Made by a program: the position numbers and the translations under genes
Source of the DNA: Neocallimastix lanati (nom. inval.)
Lineage: Eukaryota > Neocallimastigomycota > Neocallimastigomycetes > Neocallimastigales > Neocallimastigaceae
Length of the DNA: 31,000 nt
Reading direction: 5' to 3'
Assembly (NCBI GenBank): GCA_016946835.1
Contig: JACVTC010000040.1
Location: 937,501-968,500 of the forward strand
Part shown: one piece after another, positions 1 to 10,584 of the stretch
Layout: each line of letters starts with the position of its first letter
Position numbering within the stretch: position 1 is the stretch's first letter
The notes under the pieces: model-generated
The model's database searches: none
What the model saw: only the letters and a program-made list of their open reading frames with translations
Told to the model about the DNA's origin: nothing

Positions 1-74
1 TTGGTATTCAATCCTTATAATCAATTCATTTTAAATAGAAATTAAGTCAGTTCTTTTCTCAACTAACTCTAAAC

Positions 75-3000
75 ATGGATGCTTCTAGTTCTGTTAACAC
101 TACTCCCTTCCATCGTGGTTTCTACTGCTTCGGAAATCATATGAATAATTATAGCCTTATTTTCATTCATGACCTTAATTCTTGGTCCCCTAGAAAACTA
201 ATGGCACAAGTTATTAGTAAGATCCCTTACTACAATGAAATTATTCCATATGTTAAAAAACTTTTTTCTCCAAGGTATGGCTCATACTTCATTATTAGGG
301 TTAATAAATACAAAAATGATCTCATCTTTTTCTATGTTTTAAATTTCTTAAGAGATGAAATTCCTGAAACAGCTAAAATTACCTGGTCCTTGTGTAATAA
401 ACTGAATCAAATGAACAAGTCGAGGAAATCTAAAAACATTGATGTTGAACTTAATCCTATGGCAAAAGATTTTTTCTCTAGCTATCTAAATTCAAATTCT
501 TCTTTCTTTAATCTCTGTGTTAGTTGGAATATTAACGGTTGTAATACTGAAAAGCGAGATAGTATTTTGTATCTCAACTCTACTTTTAAACCTATATGTA
601 TCTGTCTACAAGAAACTGGAAAAAGTAAATATCTACCAAAAGATGTTTCATCACCTTTAATTCCATATTACAACTCAGTTTTCCTTAAAGCTAATCCTAA
701 AACCCCTGGTATGAGAGGACTCTTTATTGGTGTTCATTCTTCGTGCTCTTTCTTCCAAGAACCGTTTTTATACAAATATATCATTTCAGTTAATATTACT
801 TCTTTTTGGAATCAAAAATGTACTATTGGTAATATCTACTTCCCTCAAAGCAAATGGAAGGAAGCAAGACTAGTTGCTTTTGATGAACTCTCTCAATGGT
901 TACGTTTTCACAATAGAAAAAATGTTCCGGCTGTCCTAGTTGGTGACTTTAACATGTCATTAAAGAAGATCAAAACATACATTTCAAATAATTTTCCTAA
1001 TTGGAATATTGCTCCTTTATATGGTAATCAATTTACATATGCTAAAGGTACTAGATCATCTTGCATTGATCATGTCATCTATAATGAGGCTTTGGCATCC
1101 CATATTAATAAAACCTCGGTTTGTACTTCGTTTTATGGTATTTCTGATCATAAACCTATTTTACTTTCTTGCAACAAAGTTCTCTCCGATGGTTTTATAA
1201 GGCCTACTAAAGTTTCTAAATGGTCAACTCATATTTGTAAAACAAAAAATTCAGATATTTTATCACATAATTATTTTTCAATCCTAGAAAATGACCTTGA
1301 TTCTCATTACAATTCGCTTACGGCTGATGAAATGGTAGAAAAATTTATCAATACAGCAAATAATATCGGGAAAGATATTAAGGCTTTTATTCCAACAAAT
1401 TTAAAGGGCTCTGCTTTTCATTGTCCTTATTACATTAAAAAACTATCTCATGAAAAACATATTGCATTTCGGAATATTAAGCCTTACTTTAATTGTGAAA
1501 ATGTTGATAATTACCTTGAACAATTTAATAAATATGAAAAACTTTGCAAATTAATCAAGAAAACTAAGAGTAAATTTCGTTCTGCTAGATTTAAGGCTAA
1601 TATAGTAAAAATAGGTAATTATTTTTTGAATAAAGATTTCAAAAATGGTTGGAGATGTTTAAAGAAAATGGCTAAACCATCATATTCATCTACCTCCCTT
1701 ACTTGCATTAAATCTAAGTTTGGTCAAGATATTATCTCTCCTTCAAAGCAATTAGATAGATGGGCTGAATATTATAAAGATCTTGCTTCGGATCCCTCAG
1801 GTCACAGCCTTAATCGTAATTACTGGAATCATGCTTTAAGGAATATTAGTCTTAGATCCACTACCTGGAATATAAATGGTCCTATTACGATTGAAGATAT
1901 TAAAAAAACTATTTCATCGATGAAAAATAACAAAGCACCCGGCCCCGATGGTATTCCGATTGAATTCTACAAAGCTCTTTTTTGTAACGAAGAATTACTA
2001 GAATCACATCCTGCTGCTGGAAAGTGTCTAAAATTGATATTTAATAAAATATGGAATGGGTCATTTCCTAAAAAATGGAACTCAGCTTCTATTGTATCAA
2101 TTCCTAAGAAGGGTGACCTATCAGATTGTAGTAATTATCGAGGTATTTCTCTCATTAACGTTGGACTAAAAATCATTTCAAAAATTATAACAGATAGAAT
2201 ATCTACTTACGCACTCTCACACAATTTCATTAGACCTGAACAATTTGGATTTCGCAACCGCGAAGAATGCATTAGTTTATTCATTTCCGTTAGAGAAATT
2301 TGTCAAAGAAGAAAATTCCAAGGAAAATTCACATATTTAGCTTTTTTAGATCTTAAAAAAGCTTATGATTCAGTTCCTATTTTTAACATTCTTACTAAAT
2401 TATATCACTATGGAGTACGCGGTAAATATTTTGATTTTCTTTGTAATTTATATACTTCATCTAAAGCACGTGCTCGATTTGCTTCAATGTTATCAAATGA
2501 ATTTCCTATTAAAAGAGGTGTTCGTCAAGGTTGTCCTTTATCTCCAATCTTATTCAATTTATTCATCAATGATATACTAAATGACTGTGAAAAGTATGGT
2601 GTTAATGTTGGAAGAAAAAAGTGTTGTGGTGGACTCTTTGCTGATGATGTTGTTCTCATTGCTCCAAGTGCAAAAAATTTAGAAAAATTATTAAAAAAGG
2701 TACATAAATGGGCTAATTTAAATGAAATGACTTTTGGTATTGAAAAGTGTGCAACTATGGTTATAAAACCAATGAACTTCCAACCTCCTCCAAACTATAG
2801 TGATCCAACCTTCTATTTAGGAAAGAATGATATTCCTAAAGTTTCTAGTTATGTCTATCTTGGTATTCCTTTTTCAGATGATCTCCTACTAGAACACATT
2901 ATATCTCACATGCATTTTAAAGTTAGAAAATCCCTTCTTTCATTTACACGTTTCTTTTCAAATAAACTTATTCCTATTGTATACAAGAAAAAAGTTCTTC

Positions 3001-4238
3001 AATCCTTTGTTATTAGTAAAGTAATTTATTATTCTCCTTTACTTGGTTCAAACAAATCTAGAACGGCTAGAATTCAAACATTAATTAATACTGGTCTATT
3101 TTGGTGTATCGGTTCCTTCTCTAAAAATGGTAAAACAAATACAGAAAACAATGACTATATTAGACATAATTCAACAATGAGTACTTATGCTTTATCTCGA
3201 GATCTAAGCATCCCTCCTATTGCTGGTATCTGCGCAGCCTTACAGATTAAATCATTTGCAAAATGGAGTAAATCAAACTGTATCATAAAGGATCTTATTA
3301 AATCTATTCCCAAAATGCCTTATTATTCCTGGACTAAAGAATCTAGAACACTATATAAAAAAATCAAAAAATATAAATGTGTAAAATATGACGATATTAT
3401 AGAACGTTACTGGAAATCAGTTTCCAGATTTCAAGGTATTAAAGGTCAAAACTACGATAGTAACAAGTTCTCAAACAATAAAGCTATAATAATGCTTAGC
3501 TTAAAATATCCCCAATTCAACTTAGGATTTTCGTGGATTATACGTTTACGCTGTGGTTATAAATACAATACTACTATTGCTATTAGAATGGGTAGAGTTT
3601 CAGAAGATTGTCCAAAGTCCTGCCCATGTTGTGGTGAAGGTAATCAATCTTTTGAACATTGGATTTTTAAATGCGATGCTCTTGCATCTTTTAGATGGAA
3701 TTCTTTAAATTTCATCGATGATCTCTATGTTTTATTCCTTAGGAAGATTAGAGCGTTTAATCCTCTTTCTTCCTATGACTCTATTTCTGATTTTGAAGAT
3801 TATATCAATCATTATATATACTTGTTCCTTCTTGGTGGGACTTTAGTTTTAAATGAACTACATTTCGATAGTGGGGAACAGAGACATTTAAATGAACTAC
3901 TTTTCAAAGGTTCATCTGAGTCACCTGTTCCAAAAATTGTGGGCTTGGCGGAATTCTTAACAAATGCAATACCTATCATAAGTAGTTCGTTTGAGCTATT
4001 ATTTGATAGGTATTGCAAAATATCAAACTTAACCAAGAGCGTCGACGTCGTACTGATAAGGCATAATGAAAATACAGGATTATCATCTATTACTACGAAG
4101 GGTGATTCTCGCCCTAGTAGCTCAATAAATGATGAATCCGGGGAGAGTTTAGTGGACACCACACTATCTATTTTAAGGATGTTACTTCTAAATTTTATTT
4201 CTTTTTTATTTGATAGGAAGGGTAAAATTCCCGCATAG
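75..4238 (+). CDS. LINE polyprotein: APE endonuclease, reverse transcriptase, C-terminal zinc finger (1387 aa)
   Basis: This protein nicks target DNA and copies its own RNA into it (target-primed reverse transcription). Residues 1-140 are unassigned; 27-95 alternate hydrophobic strands and helices and might be a nucleic-acid-binding fold (inference). The endonuclease covers about 145-365: WNING 151-155, QE 179-180, GDFN 290-293, DH 332-333 and SDH 357-359. The reverse transcriptase covers about 600-960: APGPDG 621-626, FLDLKKAYD 757-765, RQGCPLSP 817-824, catalytic FADD 855-858 and a later YLGIPF. A finger follows at 1183-1200 (C1183, C1186, H1195, C1200). The last 185 residues are Ser-rich with no known domain, and no RNase H is seen. 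The first ATG has a good context (AAACATGG). There is no separate ORF1. The family call is certain; clade assignment needs a tree. Confidence 0.95.
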   Translation: MDASSSVNTTPFHRGFYCFGNHMNNYSLIFIHDLNSWSPRKLMAQVISKIPYYNEIIPYVKKLFSPRYGSYFIIRVNKYKNDLIFFYVLNFLRDEIPETAKITWSLCNKLNQMNKSRKSKNIDVELNPMAKDFFSSYLNSNSSFFNLCVSWNINGCNTEKRDSILYLNSTFKPICICLQETGKSKYLPKDVSSPLIPYYNSVFLKANPKTPGMRGLFIGVHSSCSFFQEPFLYKYIISVNITSFWNQKCTIGNIYFPQSKWKEARLVAFDELSQWLRFHNRKNVPAVLVGDFNMSLKKIKTYISNNFPNWNIAPLYGNQFTYAKGTRSSCIDHVIYNEALASHINKTSVCTSFYGISDHKPILLSCNKVLSDGFIRPTKVSKWSTHICKTKNSDILSHNYFSILENDLDSHYNSLTADEMVEKFINTANNIGKDIKAFIPTNLKGSAFHCPYYIKKLSHEKHIAFRNIKPYFNCENVDNYLEQFNKYEKLCKLIKKTKSKFRSARFKANIVKIGNYFLNKDFKNGWRCLKKMAKPSYSSTSLTCIKSKFGQDIISPSKQLDRWAEYYKDLASDPSGHSLNRNYWNHALRNISLRSTTWNINGPITIEDIKKTISSMKNNKAPGPDGIPIEFYKALFCNEELLESHPAAGKCLKLIFNKIWNGSFPKKWNSASIVSIPKKGDLSDCSNYRGISLINVGLKIISKIITDRISTYALSHNFIRPEQFGFRNREECISLFISVREICQRRKFQGKFTYLAFLDLKKAYDSVPIFNILTKLYHYGVRGKYFDFLCNLYTSSKARARFASMLSNEFPIKRGVRQGCPLSPILFNLFINDILNDCEKYGVNVGRKKCCGGLFADDVVLIAPSAKNLEKLLKKVHKWANLNEMTFGIEKCATMVIKPMNFQPPPNYSDPTFYLGKNDIPKVSSYVYLGIPFSDDLLLEHIISHMHFKVRKSLLSFTRFFSNKLIPIVYKKKVLQSFVISKVIYYSPLLGSNKSRTARIQTLINTGLFWCIGSFSKNGKTNTENNDYIRHNSTMSTYALSRDLSIPPIAGICAALQIKSFAKWSKSNCIIKDLIKSIPKMPYYSWTKESRTLYKKIKKYKCVKYDDIIERYWKSVSRFQGIKGQNYDSNKFSNNKAIIMLSLKYPQFNLGFSWIIRLRCGYKYNTTIAIRMGRVSEDCPKSCPCCGEGNQSFEHWIFKCDALASFRWNSLNFIDDLYVLFLRKIRAFNPLSSYDSISDFEDYINHYIYLFLLGGTLVLNELHFDSGEQRHLNELLFKGSSESPVPKIVGLAEFLTNAIPIISSSFELLFDRYCKISNLTKSVDVVLIRHNENTGLSSITTKGDSRPSSSINDESGESLVDTTLSILRMLLLNFISFLFDRKGKIPA

Positions 4239-4359
4239 TACAACTTGCCGAAATACATAGTATTTTCGAGCTTTTTTATTTTTTATTTTTTATTTTTAAT
4301 TTTTTATTTTTAATTTCTAATGTACTTTTCACCTATATGTATTTTTTAAAATAAAATTT

Positions 4360-4395
4360 AATAAAGTTTTTGGAAGTGTATTCTCTTCCCTGTCT
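4360..4395 (+). promoter_or_regulatory. Conserved LINE 3' terminus: AATAAA plus stem-loop, copy 1
   Basis: AATAAA lies at 4360-4365, followed by GGAAG (4372-4376), an 8-base loop and CTTCC (4385-4389), then TGTCT and the poly(A) run. The same order recurs in two other copies in this window. Such 3' hairpins are known in some LINEs as the site where the reverse transcriptase recognises its template RNA. That role is inferred here. Confidence 0.7.
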
Positions 4396-4420
4396 AAAAA
4401 AAAAAAAAAAAAAAAAAAAA

Positions 4421-5813
<1,393 letters not shown>

Positions 5814-5849
5814 ATAATTATAGGTAAGAACAAACTTACCTATAATTAT
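5814..5849. repeat. Perfect 15-bp inverted repeat, 6-base loop
   Basis: The left arm, ATAATTATAGGTAAG (5814-5828), is the exact reverse complement of the right arm (5835-5849). The loop is AACAAA. It lies about 100 bases upstream of the start of LINE copy 2, so it could belong to the 5' leader of that copy or to its insertion site. No second copy was found in the window. Confidence 0.85.
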
Positions 5850-7382
5850 CTTATCACCCAGCTTATTTTTTTAGTTATTAATTATCACACAATTTAAACT
5901 TCAAAATTCTACAATATTTATTATTTTGAATATCATTCAACAATTATGTACCATGAACTCAACTCAATATAAAAATTTAAACTTTCACTGTGGCCTCCAC
6001 CATTACGGATGTGTATTCAATAAATTCTATTATGATAATCATTCTAAACTAAATTTAAAAATTGGTCAGTAAAAAAAAAAAAAAAACTTTACAATTGTAT
6101 CCGTCATTTATTTATCTAGTTCTAGTTCTTTTTTTTTTTTTTTTTTTTTTTTGTTTTAATATCAATCTTTTCAATAGTTTGAAAATTTTTCACCATTTAT
6201 AGGGTTCTTATTTTTTTTATTATTAAGGTAAAGGCTCTCAACAGTTTATACCTTTAAACAATTCTATGATTTATTAAATGATGGTCTTCATTCCTCTGTT
6301 AAAATTAACTACAAAGAATGTAAAGATTATTCAAATTCCTAATGATCGCAAATCCAATTATAAATAAAGTTAAAAAAAAATTAATAAAATAATCAAGAGA
6401 AAAATTAAATCCTTTTTTTTTTTTTTTTTGGTATTCCCAAAGATTTCTATTCAAGTCATCTTTATTCTAGCTCTTCTTTCTTCAATTTATGCTCTAGCTG
6501 GAATTCTGAAAAGAGAGATGGCGTTTATGTATTTAAAATTCAGTATTTAAACCTGTATATGCCTTCAGGAAACTGGTAATAGGAAGTTTCTCTCTAATGG
6601 GAATTCTCCTTCTTTTTTTTTTTTTTTTTTTTTGGTTATAATTCTGTTTTTTCTTCTTGCTCATTCCAAAATCCCTTGGAATGAGAGAGGCCTTTATATC
6701 GGTGTTCATAGTTCTTGTTCTTATACTGCTGAAAATGCCAACTACAAATTGCATTATATCAGTTAGTCTGACGTCATTTTGGAATCAAAAATGTTCTAAT
6801 AATTATTGAGGTATCTCTTTTATCAAAATGTCGGTCTTCAAATTCTAACAAAAATAGTCACAGATAGAATCTCTAAATATCCTTTTGAACATAATTTTAT
6901 TAGATCTAAACAGTTTGGTTTTTAGCAATCGTGAAGAATATATCCGTCTCTACATTTCTATTTCTATTAGAGAAATTTGTCAAAGAAGAAAATTTTAAAG
7001 GTAAATTCACATATGTAGTTTTTTCTTGATTTGAAAAAAAAAAAAAAAAGCATATGACTCTATTCCCATTTTCAACCTTCTTACAAAAAATCTTTCACTT
7101 TGGTATCCTTGATAAAATGTTTTGATTTCATTTCTAATCTCTATCTTACTTCCATAGCAAGAACTTGCTACCTTGATAGGTTATCCAATGAATTTTCCTA
7201 TTCATCGTGGTGTTAGACAAGATTGCCCGTTATCACCAATTTTATTTTAATTATATTCATTAATGATATTTTTAAACAATTGTGATAAATGTGGTATTAG
7301 TATTGGTAATAAAAAAAATGTGTGGTGGTGGTCTTTTTGCTAATAATATTGTTCTCATAGCGCCTAATGAATGAAAAATGAA

Positions 7383-7451
7383 AGCTCTACTTTCGTTCAT
7401 GTTTTAGCTCTACTTTCGTTCATGTTTTAGCTCTACTTTCGTTCATGTTTT
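7383..7451 (+). repeat. 23-bp minisatellite, three units, inside LINE copy 2
   Basis: The unit AGCTCTACTTTCGTTCATG plus TTTT starts at 7383, 7406 and 7429. The matching part of copy 1, just after the FADD motif, has no such repeat, so it arose after insertion. Confidence 0.9.
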
Positions 7452-8599
7452 TTTTGTTGGGCTAATAAAAATGAAATGTCTTTTGATATCAATAAATGTG
7501 CTACAATGGTTATTTAAACCCTTAAATTTTGTTTCATATCCTTTGGTTATGAAGAACCTACATTTCACCTTGGTATGTATTTCTATCCTTAAAGCATCTG
7601 TGTATATTTACTTAGGTTATCTCCTTCAGTAATGATCTTTCCCTTGAGTCTATTATCACTTACATGAATTCCAAAGTTAGAAAATCCTTATTTTTTCTTT
7701 CTCTAGTTTTTTTTTTTTTTAACCAATAATAAAGTTCCATTATCATTTAAAAAGATCGATTATTCAATTATATATTATTAGCGAAGCATTATATTTTGCT
7801 CCACTCTTAGGTTCAAACTAAAAACAATTCTAAGAATGGACAATCTCTTAATTAACAACTGCATTGTTGTTAGTGTATTGATTCTGACTCCTCGAATAAG
7901 GAGGATTATCTTAACATTGAAAAGAAGAAAAAAAAATGTGAAAAAATTATATCAAAAGTAACTCAACAGTTAGTATTTATGCCTTATCTCGTGATCTTCA
8001 AGTATTTTCCAATTGCTGACTTTTGGGCTTCTTTTCAAATAAAATGCTTTTATTTTTGTAAATGGAGAAATTCTAAATGTTATCATTAAAGATCTCATTT
8101 AACCATATTCCTTCCATATCACGATATTTTTTGGTCAAAAAAAAAAATCACTGGTGCTCTACAAGAAAATTAAGAAAAAGAAAAAATCACGAAATTTAAA
8201 GATGTTATATATTGAATCATATAGGTCTGATAATTGGTAAATTCCAAGGAATTAACGGTACGAATGACAAAAACTTCAAAATTTTATAAATACTAGAATA
8301 ATAATATATTCAAGCTTAGCCTTGAATACCTTCATTTATGTTTAGGTTTTAACTAGATCATGATCACACCGAATTTTTTTTTTATAACTTTTGAACTTAT
8401 TTTTATTTTCTTTATTACATTAAATTTTCTATTTGATTAATTAAATTTTGTTTTTTTTTTTTTTTAATTTTTTATTATTTTTTTATTTTACTTAATCTTT
8501 TACATACATTTTATTTTTATTTTTAAATTTTATAATGTATTATTTTTATTTTTTTTAAAAAAAAAATAGTTAATACATAAAAATATTTTAATCTATTTT

Positions 8600-8635
8600 A
8601 ATAAAAGCACTGGAAGTGTATTCTCTTCCTAGTCT
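8600..8635 (+). promoter_or_regulatory. Conserved LINE 3' terminus: AATAAA plus stem-loop, copy 2
   Basis: AATAAA lies at 8600-8605. GGAAG (8612-8616) and CTTCC (8625-8629) enclose the same TGTATTCT loop as in copy 1. The stem extends here: ACTGGAAG against CTTCCTAGT pairs with one bulged T. Poly(A) begins at 8636. Confidence 0.72.
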
Positions 8636-8669
8636 AAAAAAAAAAAAAAGAAAAAAAAACTTTTTGGTA

Positions 8670-8845
8670 AAAAAAATTCAAATATTTCATTAAATTTTCT
8701 ATGATTAATAAAATTTTTTTTTTTGTTAGTTTTTTACCTATTCATTTTATTTTTATCTTTAAATTAAATAATGTTTTTTTTTTTTTAAAAAAAAAAATAT
8801 AATTATCTATTTAATAAAGCAATGAAAGTTTTTTTTTTGGATGAT
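8670..8845 (+). repeat. Second, partial LINE 3' UTR in tandem behind copy 2
   Basis: The order of 8400-8615 is repeated in worn form: TTCATTAAATTTTCTAT (8686-8702, like 8418-8433), then CATTTTATTTTTAT (8743-8756, like 8507-8520), then ATTTAATAAAGCAATGAAAG near 8808. The last of these looks like a degraded version of the AATAAA and GGAAG terminus. The hairpin's right arm is missing. Confidence 0.55.
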
Positions 8846-9129
8846 TATATAATTATGATACTTTTTTTCTTTTTTACAATTGAAACTATTAAACTATTCA
8901 ACAAACAATTTTTCCCCATTAGCTTTGTTTTTGTTTTTGAAAATGTCAACTATACGTAGAAAGGTCTGTGAGATGTTTTTGTCCCTGAAACAATGAAAAA
9001 AAAATAATTGTTTTAATTATCATCCAGTAACTATGAAATCTTAAAATGAAAGTAGACTAAAAACTATAGAATATATTCTTAAAGTAAAAATAAAAAATAA
9101 AAATCAAATTATTAATGGAATAGTTAAAA

Positions 9130-9138
<9 letters not shown>
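8846..9138. other. Non-coding AT-rich spacer
   Basis: I see no coding frame of useful length and no close match to the LINE copies. The stretch ends in an A-run that leads into a TA microsatellite (about 9139-9170). Confidence 0.5.
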
Positions 9139-9175
<37 letters not shown>

Positions 9176-9177
<2 letters not shown>

Positions 9178-9357
9178 CAAATTGTAATGAAATTATTCAT
9201 GGAATCATGGAATTGTTTATAATAAAATATCAAATTGTATTGAAATGATTAATGGAATTGTTTATAATAAAATATCAAATTGTATTGAAATGATTCATGG
9301 AATTGTTTAAAATAAAATATCAAATTGTAATGAAATTATTCATGGAATTGTTTTTAA
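9176..9357. repeat. 45-bp minisatellite, four units
   Basis: Units begin with ATCAAATTGTA at 9176, 9229, 9274 and 9319. The first is 53 bases and the next two are 45. The core contains TGAAAT, ATTCATGGAATTG and TTTATAATAAAAT. The array sits just upstream of LINE copy 4. Confidence 0.9.
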
Positions 9358-9409
9358 AAAAAAAAAATAACACTATATTACTATGGAGTTAAGGATTCTC
9401 ACATTTAGC

Positions 9410-9837
9410 AGGTATAAATTATAATAGAAGAAGGTATTCTTCTGAACCCACTATTCCTATCTCTGAAAATCTTCTCTATACTAATCCCTTTGGGAATTCT
9501 CAATATTCCATCTACTACAGAAGATATTTAACTTTCTATATTAGCTTGAATAGTAATGGTGGTTGGAACTCTGAAAAACCTGACTGACTAACTTTTATGG
9601 AAGGTAAACTTTCAAAAAGAAGACATTGTTTATAATACACAAAAGAGATATAGTGTAATGACTGAAAGAAGAATAAGAAGAAAAAAAAAATAAGTATAAT
9701 GGTGTGGCCTCCTCTTTTACTGATGATATTTGTTTTGTTGGCCCTTTTATAAAATCTTAACACATTTTATTAAAAAGCCTTTTTTTTTTTATTTTTAAAT
9801 AAAGTTTAAGATTAAGGTATTAAAAAAACCAAAATAA

Positions 9838-9879
<42 letters not shown>

Positions 9880-10463
9880 GAATTTCCTAAAGGCGTTACA
9901 TTCTGTTGTTAAACCAAAGAACTTTTTTTTTTCTATATATATATATATACCTTTTTCATGATATTAATGAAAATCTTACTTTTTTTAAGTTTGGCACGAA
10001 TCATCATCAAATTTACAGTAAAATAAAATATAGGGTTATTGAATTTAGAGTCCATTATTGCTTGGATGAAACCTGTAAAATAAATTATAGGATTAAATCT
10101 TTCTTTAAGAATTTCTTTTTTTTTTTTATTAAAACAATAGGAATAATACTTTTTTAATTTTTTTTTTTAAAAAAAAATTCTGGTTTCCTTTTTTTTTGTC
10201 TTATGTTCAATTTCAATTCTTTACTTTTCCTATCCATTTATACCTCAATCTAATAAAATGAATACTGGAATGGTTCAAACTACTCTTAATTTCGAGGTAT
10301 GTTTTGAAATTTTGGGTTTAAAAAAAAAAATTAAAACTTCCAATATCACTATTTATAATAGATCTAAGGAACTATGTATTCCTTTTTTAGATAGTTTTTA
10401 CGCTTAGGAGATGATTAAATGCTTTTAAAAAGAGTCTTTTTGTCTTATTTCTCATTTAGTTAA

Positions 10464-10494
<31 letters not shown>

Positions 10495-10539
10495 CCAACA
10501 CTTTCACATTTATTCATAGATGAAAAAAAAAAAGTCATG
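9410..10539 (+). pseudogene. LINE copy 4, 5' part (endonuclease and RT fragments), interrupted by copy 3
   Basis: An open stretch at about 9423-9584 reads NPFGNSQYSIYY, then SLNSNGGWNSEKPD, matching the copy 1 segment NPMAKDFFSS to NINGCNTEKRD at the start of the endonuclease. After an internal loss, 9699-9750 reads GVASSFTDDICFVGP, the RT active-site motif (copy 1: GGLFADDVVLIAP). Near 9895, LHSVVKPKNF matches CATMVIKPMNF. Near 10370, LCIPFLDSF may match YLGIPFSDD, followed by KCFKKSLF for KVRKSLLSF. Long T runs (39 T at 9840-9878) and TA repeats break it up. The reading stops at 10540, where copy 3 is inserted, and resumes at 11938. The endonuclease and RT calls are solid; the pieces after 9900 are weaker. 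Confidence 0.7.
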
Positions 10540-10551
10540 TAGATTAACAAT
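10540..10551. repeat. Target-site duplication, left copy (LINE copy 3)
   Basis: TAGATTAACAAT here is identical to 11926-11937. The two copies flank the minus-strand LINE copy 3. Five bases (AAGCA) separate this copy from the poly(T) tract, which is the poly(A) tail read on the plus strand. Confidence 0.88.
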
Positions 10552-10553
10552 AA

Positions 10554-10584
<31 letters not shown>

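Larger units (their letters stand above)
1..4420 (+). mobile_element. LINE (non-LTR retrotransposon) copy 1, apparently intact
   Basis: The segment holds a 5' leader of at least 74 bases, a single long ORF (75-4238), a T-rich 3' UTR (4239-4395) and a 25-base poly(A) tail (4396-4420). It has no long terminal repeats. The 5' end may lie outside the window, so the left boundary and the left target-site duplication cannot be seen. The 3' end is defined by comparison with copy 2 (ends 8649) and the minus-strand copy at 30946-31000, which share AATAAA, a GGAAG/CTTCC hairpin and the TCTAAAA junction. No stop or frameshift interrupts the ORF, so this copy may be recent and possibly active. Confidence 0.93.
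5953..8649 (+). pseudogene. LINE copy 2, decayed, with internal deletion and mutated RT active site
   Basis: The copy starts with an ATG at 5953. Its first 39 codons (5953-6069, stop 6070-6072) resemble the copy 1 N-terminus around FHRGFYCFGN. Collinear pieces follow in shifting frames: GSYFFIIKV near 6205, the endonuclease start (SSWNSEKRDG) near 6490, and TSFWNQKC near 6775. At about 6797-6805 the sequence jumps to the RT motif NYRGIS, removing what corresponds to about 1.3 kb of copy 1 (about 820-2135). RT pieces follow: LDLKKAYDS, broken by an A-run near 7040; RQDCPLSP near 7215, with Gly changed to Asp; and FANN at 7336-7347, where both catalytic Asp codons have become Asn. The C-terminal finger is not recognisable. 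The 3' UTR and poly(A) (8636-8649) are preserved. It cannot encode an active enzyme. Confidence 0.88.

Noticed and set aside
3812-4258. Minus-strand open frame of 148 codons
   Set aside because: It lies entirely opposite the well-supported LINE ORF and has no domain of its own.
6533-6754. Minus-strand open frame with a Lys run
   Set aside because: It is antisense to the endonuclease remnant of LINE copy 2, and the Lys run is a T homopolymer.
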